DNA of 64,000 bases, from assembly GCA_934154785.1 (NCBI GenBank), contig CAKPGL010000002.1:62001-126000 (forward strand), read 5' to 3'. Below are positions 51,623-60,482 of this stretch, one piece after another (positions within the stretch are counted from its first letter, which is position 1; each line of letters begins with the position of its first letter). The stretch is from an uncultured Bacilli bacterium (lineage in GTDB: Bacteria; Bacillota_I; Bacilli_A; RF39; UBA660). The notes beneath the pieces were generated by a model. That model made no database searches. It was not told the origin of the DNA and saw only the letters and a program-made list of their open reading frames with translations. A program made the translations under genes and the position numbers.

Positions 51623-52195
51623 AATGTCTTCTTTTTTAATACTATGAACATTGTTTTCTATAATGTTTTCTATTTTTATATATTCTGTTTTAGGAATATT
51701 TACTATATAAGTTATTTCACTATTAAATTCTTTATTTATAATTTGATAATTTTTTAAAGCATTATCAATTAATCTTGAATTATTATATTGAAAAGTTATT
51801 GTTACTTTATAACCACTAACTATTTCGCCTAAGTCTTGATTTTCTAAGGCTTCTACAACTGAAGTTGTATACGCTCTAACAAGACCACCAGCACCTAATT
51901 TAATACCACCAAAGTAGCGAATTACAACTGCTAGTATTAAGTTTAACTTTTGACTCTCTAACACATTTAAAATAGGTATACCAGCAGTTCCGCTTGGTTC
52001 ACCATCATCTTGAAATCTTTTAATATTATTTATAATATAAGCATAGCATATATGAGTAGCGTCTTTATATTCTAGTTTTAGTCTATTTAAAATATTTATA
52101 ACTTCTTCTTCATTATTTACTTGGTATAACATAGAAATAAATTTTGACTTTTGAATTATATATTCATGGGTAATATTATATTTTATAGTTTTCAT
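51608..52195 (-). CDS. yigZ: YigZ/IMPACT family protein
   Basis: 195 residues on the minus strand. KSKFISMLYQV, the ATHICYAYI block, DDGEPSGTAGIPIL and VIRYFGGIKLGAGGL are the complete IMPACT N-domain signature; the C-terminal 65 residues are the ferredoxin-like second domain. The family may bind nucleic acid or affect translation; the role is unclear. The ATG is preceded on its strand by GGTGAATTT. Confidence 0.93.
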   Translation of the reverse strand: MKTIKYNITHEYIIQKSKFISMLYQVNNEEEVINILNRLKLEYKDATHICYAYIINNIKRFQDDGEPSGTAGIPILNVLESQKLNLILAVVIRYFGGIKLGAGGLVRAYTTSVVEALENQDLGEIVSGYKVTITFQYNNSRLIDNALKNYQIINKEFNSEITYIVNIPKTEYIKIENIIENNVHSIKKEDILLIM

Positions 52196-52297
52196 AAATT
52201 CACCATTAAAATTATATCATTTATAATTTTAATTGTAAATTTGCTTTTTAAATAGTTGTATGTTATTATAGTTAACACAAAAGACGAGGAGAATATT

Positions 52298-52723
52298 ATG
52301 GCTAGATTTATAAATTATAGTATACTAGGTTTAGATTTAGATAGTAATGAAATTGATATAAGATCATCTTATATTAAAACTATGAGAAAAATTAGCAATA
52401 TCAAACATTTTAGTGAAAAAGAAAGAGATTATTATTATAATATTGTTATGGATGCTTACGCTACACTTAGCGATTCAAAAACTAGATTAGACTATAATAA
52501 AAGATTAATTGCATTTCATGATAAATATATAGCTCAAATAGAATATATAGAAAATAGATTAAAAAAATTATATAAATTATCAAAAAATAAAGATGTTGTT
52601 AATGATTTTGAAATTTGCAAGTTGACATTATTAAATTTACAATATGTTTTAAAAAGAAATTCTGATCTTTATTTAATGAATGATAAAAATAGTAAAATAT
52701 TCGTGGCAAGACATAGTCGCTAG
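52298..52723 (+). CDS. J-domain-like small protein lacking HPD
   Basis: 141 residues from the ATG at 52298, with GAGGAGA upstream. The first 70 residues, NYSILGLDLDSNEIDIRSSY and then YATLSDSKTRLDYNKR, follow the DnaJ J-domain plan (helix I, helix II/III and the closing LSDxxxRxxYD). But the HPD loop that activates DnaK is not there; the site reads NIKHFSE. A Lys-rich helical C-terminal part follows. So it cannot be a normal DnaK co-chaperone; it may be a structural J-like protein. Confidence 0.6.
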   Translation: MARFINYSILGLDLDSNEIDIRSSYIKTMRKISNIKHFSEKERDYYYNIVMDAYATLSDSKTRLDYNKRLIAFHDKYIAQIEYIENRLKKLYKLSKNKDVVNDFEICKLTLLNLQYVLKRNSDLYLMNDKNSKIFVARHSR

Positions 52724-52745
52724 TAAGCTCTATGTCTTTAATTTG
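52709..52745 (+). terminator. Hairpin at the end of the J-like gene
   Basis: AAGACATAG (52709-52717) with CTATGTCTT (52730-52738); only a weak T tract. Stop codon in the loop. Confidence 0.6.
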
Positions 52746-52781
52746 TTAAGATATATTTTTATATTAAAAAGAATATAATTA

Positions 52782-52790
52782 TGGTATAAT
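52782..52790 (+). promoter_or_regulatory. Extended -10 promoter of murG-murB-divIB
   Basis: TGGTATAAT, 21 bases before the murG ATG; GGTGATAAG is the ribosome site. Confidence 0.55.
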
Positions 52791-52811
52791 GATAATAGGA
52801 ACGGTGATAAG

Positions 52812-53894
52812 ATGAGGGTTATTATTAGTGCTGGTGGTACTGGCGGACATATATATCCTGCTTTAGCGATTATTAATAAGATAAAAGAGAAAGAACCAAA
52901 TAGTGAATTTTTATATATAGGTACCCATAATCGTATGGAAAAAGATATTATCCCTAAGTATAATATTCCTTTTGAGACAATTGAGATATATGGATTTAAT
53001 CGTAAAAAACTTTATAAAAACTTTAAAGTATTATCTTGTTTTTATAAAAGTTATCAAAAATGTAAAAAGTTAATTAAAGAGTTTAATCCAGATATTGTAA
53101 TTGGTGTAGGTGGCTATGTAACAGGTCCTGTAATTTATGCGGCAAATAAACTAGGTTATCCTACTTTTATTCATGAACAAAATAGTATTCCTGGTAAGTG
53201 TAATAGTTTTTTAGCAAAGTATGTTACACTTATTGGTACATCATTTAAATCTACAATGGATAAATTTCCTAAAGATAAAACAATTTTTACAGGAAATCCT
53301 TGTAGTGAAGATGCTTTAAAACAGCCAGTAATGTCTAAAAGTGAATTTGGACTTTTAGAAGCTAAAAAACTAGTTTTAATTGTAATGGGTTCTTTAGGCT
53401 CATCTAAGATAAATGATTATTTTATTAATTCATTATCAACTTTTAATAAAAAGAATTATCAAGTATTGTATGTAACTGGTAAAAGTAGTTATGATGAGCT
53501 AAAAAAAATAAAAGTTCCTACAAATGTAAAATTAGTTCCTTATATAGATAATATGACACGAATTATGAAAAATACTGATATTATGGTAACAAGAGCTGGA
53601 GCTTCTACTTTAAGTGAAATTATCGCTTTAAAAGTTCCATCTATAATAATACCAAGTCCTTATGTACCTGATAATCATCAATATAAAAACGCTATTAACT
53701 TAGTTGATAAAGATGCCGCAATGATGATAGAAGAAAAAGATTTAAAGGGAGATATTTTAGTACGTACTATAGATTTATTAATTAATGACAATAATAAATT
53801 AAAAGCAATGAAAGATAATCTAGAAGAGTTTACTATTAAAAATAGTGCTACAATTATATATGACAACATAAAAAAGATAATAGGTGAGAAGTAA
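52812..53894 (+). CDS. murG: UDP-GlcNAc:lipid I GlcNAc transferase MurG
   Basis: 360 residues. SAGGTGGHIYPALAI is the N-terminal glycine-rich loop, HEQNSIPG and VTRAGASTLSEI with SPYVPDNHQYKNA complete the GT28 signature. It makes lipid II at the inner face of the membrane. Its stop overlaps the murB start by one base. In B. subtilis, murG-murB-divIB is the same order in the dcw cluster. Confidence 0.97.
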   Translation: MRVIISAGGTGGHIYPALAIINKIKEKEPNSEFLYIGTHNRMEKDIIPKYNIPFETIEIYGFNRKKLYKNFKVLSCFYKSYQKCKKLIKEFNPDIVIGVGGYVTGPVIYAANKLGYPTFIHEQNSIPGKCNSFLAKYVTLIGTSFKSTMDKFPKDKTIFTGNPCSEDALKQPVMSKSEFGLLEAKKLVLIVMGSLGSSKINDYFINSLSTFNKKNYQVLYVTGKSSYDELKKIKVPTNVKLVPYIDNMTRIMKNTDIMVTRAGASTLSEIIALKVPSIIIPSPYVPDNHQYKNAINLVDKDAAMMIEEKDLKGDILVRTIDLLINDNNKLKAMKDNLEEFTIKNSATIIYDNIKKIIGEK

Positions 53895-54787
53895 TGAATA
53901 TTAAAGAAATAAAAAATTTAAAATGTGGTAAATATTTAGAAAACGTTGATTTAATTAAATATAATACTTATAAAATAAGTTCTATTGCTAAACTTATGGT
54001 ATTTCCAGAAAATGAAAAGCAATTAATTAAACTACTTAAATATTTAAAAAATAATGATATTAAACATTTAGTTTTAGGTAATGGTTCTAATGTTATATTT
54101 AATAGTAGTGGTTACGATGGTGTTATTATTAAATTAGATGAATTTAATGATTTAAGTATTAATGATACAACTATTAAAGTAGGAGCGGGTTATTCATTAA
54201 TGCGTTTAGCTAATAAAGTGTGTAAAATGGGACTTACGGGGTTAGAGTTCGCAACTGGTATTCCAGGTTCTATTGGTGGCGCTGTTTATATGAATGCTGG
54301 GGCTTATAAAAGTGATCTAGGATACGTTATTAGTGAGGTTAAAGTATTAACACCAGATTATAAAATTAAAACACTTTATAATAAAGATTTAGATTTTCAT
54401 TATCGTTCATCTTTTTTACAAACTAATAAAGATTATATATGCTTAGAAGCAACAATTATTTTAAGAAGAGGAAATAAACAAGAAATAATTGATACTATTG
54501 AGGAAAGAAAACAACGCCGTCTTATAAGTCAACCATTAGAATATCCTTCTGCTGGTTCAGTTTTTCGTAATCCTGAAGGAGAGTTTGCGGGGCACTTAAT
54601 TGAAGAAGTAGGGTATAAAGGTAAAAAAGTAGGTGATGCTGAAGTTAGTATGAAACATGCTAATTTCATTATTAATACTGGTCACGCTAAAGGTGAAGAT
54701 ATAAAACAACTTATTAAAGAAGTTCAGGATAAAGTTAAAGAAAAATATAATATTGAATTAAAAATAGAACAAGAATTTGTTGAATAG
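53894..54787 (+). CDS. murB: UDP-N-acetylenolpyruvoylglucosamine reductase MurB
   Basis: 297 residues. FAD site VLGNGSNVIF and TGIPGSIGGAVYMNAGAYK, with catalytic serine in AGSVFRNP and final glutamate region FAGHLIEE: type II (Firmicutes) MurB without the extra Tyr loop. It reduces the enolpyruvyl group to give UDP-MurNAc. TAATG overlap with murG. Confidence 0.97.
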   Translation: MNIKEIKNLKCGKYLENVDLIKYNTYKISSIAKLMVFPENEKQLIKLLKYLKNNDIKHLVLGNGSNVIFNSSGYDGVIIKLDEFNDLSINDTTIKVGAGYSLMRLANKVCKMGLTGLEFATGIPGSIGGAVYMNAGAYKSDLGYVISEVKVLTPDYKIKTLYNKDLDFHYRSSFLQTNKDYICLEATIILRRGNKQEIIDTIEERKQRRLISQPLEYPSAGSVFRNPEGEFAGHLIEEVGYKGKKVGDAEVSMKHANFIINTGHAKGEDIKQLIKEVQDKVKEKYNIELKIEQEFVE

Positions 54788-54795
54788 GTGATACT

Positions 54796-55506
54796 ATGGC
54801 TAAAAGAAGTAACTTTTCTAAAAAAGGTGATACTAGAGTTTCTAAGAAAAGAAGGATTAAATATAAAAAAATCATTATATTTTTAGCAATTCTATTATTA
54901 ATAGTTTTAAGTATATATTTGTTTTTCCAGTTAAGGATTACTAATATTTATATAAGTAATAACTATTATTTAAGTGATCAAGATATTATTGAGATGGCGG
55001 AAATATCAGACTATCCCGCTATATATAAAGCTAACTTTGTTTCTATCAAAAATAAATTGAAACGTAACCAATTAATTAAGAATGCTAAAGTAACCCAAAA
55101 AATGTTTACTAGCATTTATATTGATGTTACAGAAAATAGACCTATATTTTATGATAGTAATAAAGAAAAGACTATTCTTTTAGACGAGTCAGAAACTAGT
55201 GAAAAATATTCTGTTCCAAACGTAATTAATTATATACCAGATACTATCTATTCAAAATTTTTAGATAACATGCTTATTGTAGATTTAGATGTATTAGAAC
55301 GTATATCTGAGATAAAATATGATCCTAATGATGTAGATAGTGAAAGATTTCTATTATTTATGAATGATGGCAATTATGTTTATTTAACCTTAGATAGATT
55401 TAACAATGTAAATAGTTATATTGACATAATAAAGAAATTTGGTAGTAAAAAGGGAATTTTATATTTAGATTCTGGAGAATATTTCAAAGTATTGAAAGGC
55501 GATTAA
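54796..55506 (+). CDS. divIB: Cell division protein DivIB/FtsQ
   Basis: 236 residues, ATG preceded by GGTGATACT. Basic start, one membrane helix (about 25-45), then the POTRA domain (ITNIYISNNYYLSDQDIIEMA) and the beta domain (TKKMFTS-like VTQKMFTSIYIDVTENRP). It joins FtsL at the septum. The stop codon lies inside the terminator stem. Confidence 0.9.
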   Translation: MAKRSNFSKKGDTRVSKKRRIKYKKIIIFLAILLLIVLSIYLFFQLRITNIYISNNYYLSDQDIIEMAEISDYPAIYKANFVSIKNKLKRNQLIKNAKVTQKMFTSIYIDVTENRPIFYDSNKEKTILLDESETSEKYSVPNVINYIPDTIYSKFLDNMLIVDLDVLERISEIKYDPNDVDSERFLLFMNDGNYVYLTLDRFNNVNSYIDIIKKFGSKKGILYLDSGEYFKVLKGD

Positions 55507-55518
55507 TCGCTTTTTTTC
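55494..55518 (+). terminator. Terminator overlapping the divIB stop
   Basis: GCGA-TTAA-TCGC (55499-55510) flanked by A run and T run. The TAA stop is its loop. Confidence 0.75.
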
Positions 55519-55583
55519 TATATAAATTGAATTACAATGATGTTTGTGCTACAATACTAATAATTGTGTATAGGGAGATTATT

Positions 55584-56378
55584 ATGGAGTGTAATACAAA
55601 CTTAAAAGTTTTAAGGGAAGTAAGGAAAATAATTACTTCTAATGAAAGTACTAATATTAATTATGTTTCGGTTTATTTAATTGCGGAATTATTAAAAGAA
55701 TATAATAATAAATATAATATATTAAGAGAAGACTATGCAAATGAATTTGAATATATGCTTAAAGAACAAATACCTAAAAACCGTGTAATAGTTTATAATT
55801 TTAACTATGAAATAAACGAATTAAGTATTGGTATTTATAACTGTTTAAAAGATGAATTTGATAAAATTAGCTTTGTTAAGGATAATGAATGTTTGGTTAT
55901 AACAAAATCTGACTTTGATGAATATCAATTAGTTTTAAATGTTTTATATCCAGAATTATTAAAACTTTATAATGAATTACTTACTTTTTCTGATTATGAA
56001 AAGACCAATAGATTTGGAATAAGGACAATTGACTCTGATTTTTTAGTAGATATTTCTCCAAAAGGAATAAATATTACAAATAATGATAAATGCTTTAATA
56101 TTTATTCTTCAAATGATAGCAATGAATATAAGTGTAATTGCAATAATAAAAATAATTGTTCATTGTGTGAATTAAATAATAGACAAGACGTTATTTTTAA
56201 ACATCTTTTTGTAAAAATAAGTGATTGTCCAGAATGGAGTCAAAGTTTATTATTTGATCAAAGAAAAAAAGAATTAGAAAAAAGTGAGGTAGAAGTAGGA
56301 CGATTTAATATAATTGATAATAACATTCAAAAGAAGTTAAATTTTGTTAAAAAGCTATTTCCTTTTGTAAAAAAGTAG
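55584..56378 (+). CDS. Unknown protein with a Cys4 cluster
   Basis: 264 residues from the ATG at 55584, preceded by GGGAGATT. It is cytosolic. The N-terminal 130 residues are helical with Leu/Glu/Lys; around residues 195-212 there is CNCNNKNNCSLC, a likely metal-binding knuckle on an otherwise Asn-rich loop. The C-terminus ends with basic helices and VKK. No family recognised. Sitting between divIB and ftsA, it may be a division-related accessory of this lineage. Confidence 0.55.
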   Translation: MECNTNLKVLREVRKIITSNESTNINYVSVYLIAELLKEYNNKYNILREDYANEFEYMLKEQIPKNRVIVYNFNYEINELSIGIYNCLKDEFDKISFVKDNECLVITKSDFDEYQLVLNVLYPELLKLYNELLTFSDYEKTNRFGIRTIDSDFLVDISPKGINITNNDKCFNIYSSNDSNEYKCNCNNKNNCSLCELNNRQDVIFKHLFVKISDCPEWSQSLLFDQRKKELEKSEVEVGRFNIIDNNIQKKLNFVKKLFPFVKK

Positions 56379-56410
56379 TAAAAGCAAAAATAAAAAAGAT
56401 ATATTTATAA

Positions 56411-56448
56411 GAAATTATGGATTTGTTTTCATAATTTTCTTTTCTTTT
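56411..56448 (+). terminator. Terminator before ftsA
   Basis: GAAATTATG (56411-56419) with CATAATTTTC (56430-56439), then T-rich tract. Confidence 0.65.
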
Positions 56449-56491
56449 GTTCGTTTTTATAGTATAATTGTGATAGACTGTGGGAGATGAT

Positions 56492-57745
56492 ATGGTGAAG
56501 CATGTATATACTAGTGTTGACATTGGTTCAGATGCCATAAAAGTAATCGTGTGTGAATTATATAAAGGCAAGTTAAATTTACTTGCAGCCACATCTGTTA
56601 AGTCTAAAGGAATAAAAAAGGGATTAATTACTGATTTAGAACAAGCTACTGCCTCTTTAAAAAAAGCAATAGAAGAAATAGAGGCAATGTTAGGAATTAA
56701 GATTAAAAAAGTAATATCTTCAGTACCAGCATATTTTTCAGAGTTTAACTTAGTAAAAGCTACTGTTGCTATAGAAAGTGCGGATGGTATGGTTACTGGC
56801 AATGATATTATAAAGTCATTACAGGAACCAATAAAAGATAATTTAGGTTCTGGTAAAGAAGTAGTTACAATGCTCCCTATTGACTTTTCAGTTGATGAGC
56901 AAGAAAGAGTTAGAGATCCAAAAGGATTATTTGGCAAGGAACTTGAAGCACGTGCTATTATGGTAACAACACCTAAAAAAAATATTTATTCGGTTATTAG
57001 CTTGTTAGATATGGCTGGTTTGGAAGTAGTTGATATATCATTAAATCCAATCGGTGATATATATGCTTTCAAAACTAAAGAAATGGATAAAGAAGTAGGT
57101 GCAGTTGTAGATATTGGAGAAGAAACAACAACAGTATCTTTATATAATAGAGGAATATTGGTTAAGTGCTCTGTTATAGCAGCTGGTGCTAAAGCTATAG
57201 ACCACGATTTAGCATGTATGTATAAAATAAGTTTAAGTAATGCTAGAACAATAAAGGAAAAATTTGCTCTTGCTCACAAGAAGCATACTAGTGCAAATGA
57301 AACTTTTGAAGTAACAAATGAAGTTGGTGATCAATTAACTTTAAATCAACTTGAAGTATCCGAAGTAGTAATGTTTAGATTAGAAGAAATTTTAAATATG
57401 GCTAGTAATGAAATAAAGAGTTTAACTGACCATAAGATGGACTATACTATTGTTACTGGTGGTATTACAAATATGTCCCATTTTGATGTAGCATTAGAAG
57501 AAATTATGCCTGGTGCGACATTAGGAAATGTTAGATTAGTAGGAATTAGAAATAATAAGTATTCTGTTTGCATTGGCAATGTAGTGTATTTTATTAATAA
57601 ATTAAAATTAAAAGGAAAAGATTATTCAATGATTAGTGCTACTGATAGTGAAGAAATATCTGAAACAAAAAAAAGAATTATTAATAATGTATCAGAAGAT
57701 TCAACTTTAGGAAAATTATTTAATTATTTTTTCAGTGAACAATAA
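56492..57745 (+). CDS. ftsA: Cell division protein FtsA
   Basis: 417 residues from the ATG at 56492 with GGGAGATGAT. The actin fold is visible as SVDIGSDAIKVIV (phosphate 1), VVDIGEETTTVSL (phosphate 2) and YTIVTGGITNM (adenosine). Residues 84-165 hold the FtsA-specific 1C domain. The amphipathic C-terminal helix LGKLFNYFFSEQ anchors it to the membrane and ties FtsZ to it. ftsZ follows 19 bases later. Confidence 0.95.
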   Translation: MVKHVYTSVDIGSDAIKVIVCELYKGKLNLLAATSVKSKGIKKGLITDLEQATASLKKAIEEIEAMLGIKIKKVISSVPAYFSEFNLVKATVAIESADGMVTGNDIIKSLQEPIKDNLGSGKEVVTMLPIDFSVDEQERVRDPKGLFGKELEARAIMVTTPKKNIYSVISLLDMAGLEVVDISLNPIGDIYAFKTKEMDKEVGAVVDIGEETTTVSLYNRGILVKCSVIAAGAKAIDHDLACMYKISLSNARTIKEKFALAHKKHTSANETFEVTNEVGDQLTLNQLEVSEVVMFRLEEILNMASNEIKSLTDHKMDYTIVTGGITNMSHFDVALEEIMPGATLGNVRLVGIRNNKYSVCIGNVVYFINKLKLKGKDYSMISATDSEEISETKKRIINNVSEDSTLGKLFNYFFSEQ

Positions 57746-57764
57746 GAACAAGGAGGATTAAACA

Positions 57765-58847
57765 ATGTTTGGTGGATTAGAAATGGATCAATTAGCAAAA
57801 ATTAAGGTAATTGGTGTCGGTGGTGGCGGTAATAACGCTGTTAATAGAATGATTGAATCGGGAGTAAAAGGTGTAGACTTTATAGTTGCAAATACTGACT
57901 TACAAGTGCTTAACAACTCTAAAGCTCCAATTAAAATACAGATAGGTACAGAATTAACCAATGGTTTAGGAGCAGGTGCCAATCCACAAATTGGTAAGGA
58001 AGCTGCTTTAGAATCTAAACAAGAAATTCAAGCTGCCTTAGAAGGAGCAGACATGGTATTTGTTACCTGTGGAATGGGTGGTGGAACCGGTACTGGTGCC
58101 GCTCCAGTAATTGCCTCAATTGCTCAAGATTTAGGTGCTTTAACTGTTGGTATTGTAACAAAACCTTTCTCTTTTGAAGGTAGAAAGCGTATGGAACAAG
58201 CAATGGCTGGCTTGGATGAATTAAAGAAACATGTTGATACTTTGATTGTAATTCCAAATGATCGTTTACGTGAGATGATTGATAAAACAACTCCATTATT
58301 AGATTCTTTTAAAGAAGTAGATAATGTTTTAAGACGTGGTGTACAATCTATATCAGATTTAATTGCTGTAGCGGGATTAATAAACCTAGACTTTGCCGAT
58401 GTTAAAACTGTTATGGAAAAAAGAGGTAACGCTCTTATTGGTATAGGTATTGGTGTTGGTGAAAATCGTGCTACTGAGGCAGCTCGTCAAGCTGTTGAAA
58501 GTCCATTACTAGAAACAAGTATTAGTGGTGCTACAGATGCTATTATTAATGTAACTGGTGGTGCTAATTTAACTTTGTTTGAAGTAGAGGAAGCTGCTGA
58601 AGTAATTCGTTCTAGCGCTAATACAGATATTAATACTATCTTTGGTGCGGTAATTAATGAAAACTTAAACGATGAAATCATTGTTACTGTTATTGCTACT
58701 GGTTTTGAAAATAATAATCCTGAACCAGAACAAGGTGGTAGTGTTAGAAGAGAGGAATTAAGAAATAATTCTAAAAATGAAGAAACAGATGATGACGACG
58801 ATGATGATTTTGTAATTCCTACTATTTTAAGAAAAAGAGGATTTTAA
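57765..58847 (+). CDS. ftsZ: Cell division GTPase FtsZ
   Basis: 360 residues, AAGGAGG ribosome site. [16 protein letters not shown] and [13 protein letters not shown] (tubulin signature) are perfect; NVDFADV-type synergy loop reads [12 protein letters not shown]. After a short acidic linker with a run of Asp, the last residues [12 protein letters not shown] form the conserved tail that binds FtsA/SepF. It is the only tubulin-like gene in the window. A terminator follows. Confidence 0.98.
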   Translation: MFGGLEMDQLAKIKVIGVGGGGNNAVNRMIESGVKGVDFIVANTDLQVLNNSKAPIKIQIGTELTNGLGAGANPQIGKEAALESKQEIQAALEGADMVFVTCGMGGGTGTGAAPVIASIAQDLGALTVGIVTKPFSFEGRKRMEQAMAGLDELKKHVDTLIVIPNDRLREMIDKTTPLLDSFKEVDNVLRRGVQSISDLIAVAGLINLDFADVKTVMEKRGNALIGIGIGVGENRATEAARQAVESPLLETSISGATDAIINVTGGANLTLFEVEEAAEVIRSSANTDINTIFGAVINENLNDEIIVTVIATGFENNNPEPEQGGSVRREELRNNSKNEETDDDDDDDFVIPTILRKRGF

Positions 58848-58860
58848 TAAAAAATAACTA

Positions 58861-58892
58861 AAAAGCGACACAAAATACGTGTTGCTTTTTTT
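58861..58892 (+). terminator. Terminator after ftsZ
   Basis: AAAAGCGACAC (58861-58871) with GTGTTGCTTTT (58879-58889), one G-T pair, then T run that leads into TATAAT (58892-58897). Confidence 0.82.
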
Positions 58893-58912
58893 ATAATTTA
58901 TTTGGTGATGCT

Positions 58913-58921
58913 ATGAAATGA
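58913..58921 (+). other. Two-codon upstream frame (Met-Lys-stop) overlapping spoIIGA start
   Basis: GGTGAT (58904-58909) lies three bases before ATG AAA TGA (58913-58921). The spoIIGA ATG (58918) is inside its last codons. The ribosome site thus fits the tiny frame better than spoIIGA itself. Confidence 0.4.
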
Positions 58922-59700
58922 AAATTTATGTAGACTTAGTTCTTTTATTAAATTTCTTTTTTGATTTTATATTACTTTTAACGGTATTGATATTATTGAA
59001 AAGAAAAGTTAAGATTTATCGATTACTGATAGGCGCCTTTTTAGGAAGCTTGACAACTTTAATATTATTTTTCAAAGTAAGTTCTTTCTTATTATTTATT
59101 ATTAAATTAGTGATAAGTATTCTTATGATTATAGTAAGCTTTGGTTTTAAAGATATTAAATATTTCTTTAAAAATTTATCATATTTATATATGACAAGTA
59201 TTGTATTAGGTGGTTTCTTATATTTATTAAATATTGAATTTTCTTATAAACATAATGGTTTAATATTTTTTCATAATGGTTTAAGTGTAAACTTTATTAT
59301 TTTAATTATTGTTTCTCCACTTATACTTTATTTATATATTAGACAAAGTAGAAATTTGAAGAATAATTATAATTATTATCATAATGTTACTATTTATTTA
59401 GAAAAAAATATTATTAAATGTACCGGGTATTTAGATACTGGTAATAAAATTTTAGATCCCTATTTTAGACGGTCGATTATCTTTATTAATAAAGAATATA
59501 TAAAAAGTTTAAGAGAATTTAATATTTTGGTACCTTATCAAACAGTTGGAAATAAAGGATTAATAAAATGTGCAGTTCCTAGAAAAGTTGAGATAGATGG
59601 TAAGCAATTTAAAACTTTAATAGCGGTATCAGAAGAAAAAATTAAAATGGATGGAATTGATTGTATTTTACCAAATAAAGTAAAGGAGAAACTATGTTAA
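58918..59700 (+). CDS. spoIIGA: Sporulation sigma-E processing peptidase SpoIIGA
   Basis: 260 residues. Five membrane helices in the first 145 residues, then a cytosolic aspartic protease domain with GYLDTGNKILDPYF (catalytic Asp in DTGN). In Bacillus it removes the N-terminal pro-sequence of SigE at the sporulation septum after a signal from SpoIIR. The sigE gene overlaps it by 7 bases, as expected for a dedicated pair. The start is ATG 58918; the upstream ATG 58913 is in another frame. Confidence 0.93.
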   Translation: MKIYVDLVLLLNFFFDFILLLTVLILLKRKVKIYRLLIGAFLGSLTTLILFFKVSSFLLFIIKLVISILMIIVSFGFKDIKYFFKNLSYLYMTSIVLGGFLYLLNIEFSYKHNGLIFFHNGLSVNFIILIIVSPLILYLYIRQSRNLKNNYNYYHNVTIYLEKNIIKCTGYLDTGNKILDPYFRRSIIFINKEYIKSLREFNILVPYQTVGNKGLIKCAVPRKVEIDGKQFKTLIAVSEEKIKMDGIDCILPNKVKEKLC

Positions 59701-60386
59701 AAAATTTTTTAAATAGAATATTACGAATTTTTAATCTAGAAGAAGGAATATTTTTTGTAGGGAGTGCTGACAAACTGCCAGAGCCATTATCTAGAGAAGA
59801 TGAACTATATTATGTTGATTTAGCTAGTAATGGAGATGAATTAGCACGCAGTAAATTGATCGAGCATAACTTACGTTTAGTAGTTTTCTTATCTAAAAAA
59901 TATGAGAATACTGGAGTTGATTTAGAAGATTTAGTAAGTATAGGAACAATTGGATTAATAAAGGGCATAAATACTTATAAGTCTGATAAAAATATTAAAC
60001 TTGCTACTTATGCTTCACGTTGTATTGATAATGAAATACTAATGTTTTTAAGAAAAAATAAAAAAAGAAAAGGGGAAGTAAGTTTCGAAGATAGTTTAAG
60101 TTATGATGCCGAAGGAAATGAATTACATCTTGAAGATATTTTAGGTACTGCTGCTAATGTAGTAACACAAGGAATAGAAGATGCTAATGATCGCAGGGAA
60201 CTATATAGAGAAATAGAAAAGTTAAATGAAAGAGATAAACAAATAATGATATTGCGTTATGGTTTATTTGGTACTGAAGAAAAAACACAAAAAGAAGTTG
60301 CTAGCATGTTAGGTATTAGTCAGTCTTATATATCTAGGATAGAAAAGAAAGTAATAAAAAGGTTAAAAGTGATATCAAAAATATAA
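59694..60386 (+). CDS. sigE: RNA polymerase sigma factor SigE (mother cell, pro-form)
   Basis: 230 residues. The first about 30 residues with LNRILRIFNLEEGIFFVGS are a membrane-binding pro-sequence, ending in the cleavage region before DKLPEPLS. Region 2 (DLEDLVSIGTIGLIKGINTY, LATYASRCIDNEI) and region 4 (KTQKEVASMLGISQSYISRIEK) are typical for SigE/SigK; the spoIIGA neighbour decides for SigE. It directs early mother-cell genes. Ribosome site AAAGGAGA. Confidence 0.95.
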   Translation: MLKNFLNRILRIFNLEEGIFFVGSADKLPEPLSREDELYYVDLASNGDELARSKLIEHNLRLVVFLSKKYENTGVDLEDLVSIGTIGLIKGINTYKSDKNIKLATYASRCIDNEILMFLRKNKKRKGEVSFEDSLSYDAEGNELHLEDILGTAANVVTQGIEDANDRRELYREIEKLNERDKQIMILRYGLFGTEEKTQKEVASMLGISQSYISRIEKKVIKRLKVISKI

Positions 60387-60425
60387 AGCTACATAAAAAT
60401 AATAATTTTATGTAGCTTTTTTAAA
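60385..60425 (+). terminator. Terminator after sigE
   Basis: AAAGCTACATAAAA (60385-60398) pairs perfectly with TTTTATGTAGCTTT (60406-60419), then T run. Confidence 0.88.
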
Positions 60426-60482
60426 ATAAAAAAGGAAATAGAAAAGTTATGTCGTATGTTTTATGTAGGAGGGAGGTGAGAG

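Noticed and set aside
57788..58681. Minus-strand open frames inside ftsZ
   Set aside because: Shadow frames of a well-conserved gene, without starts or ribosome sites of their own.
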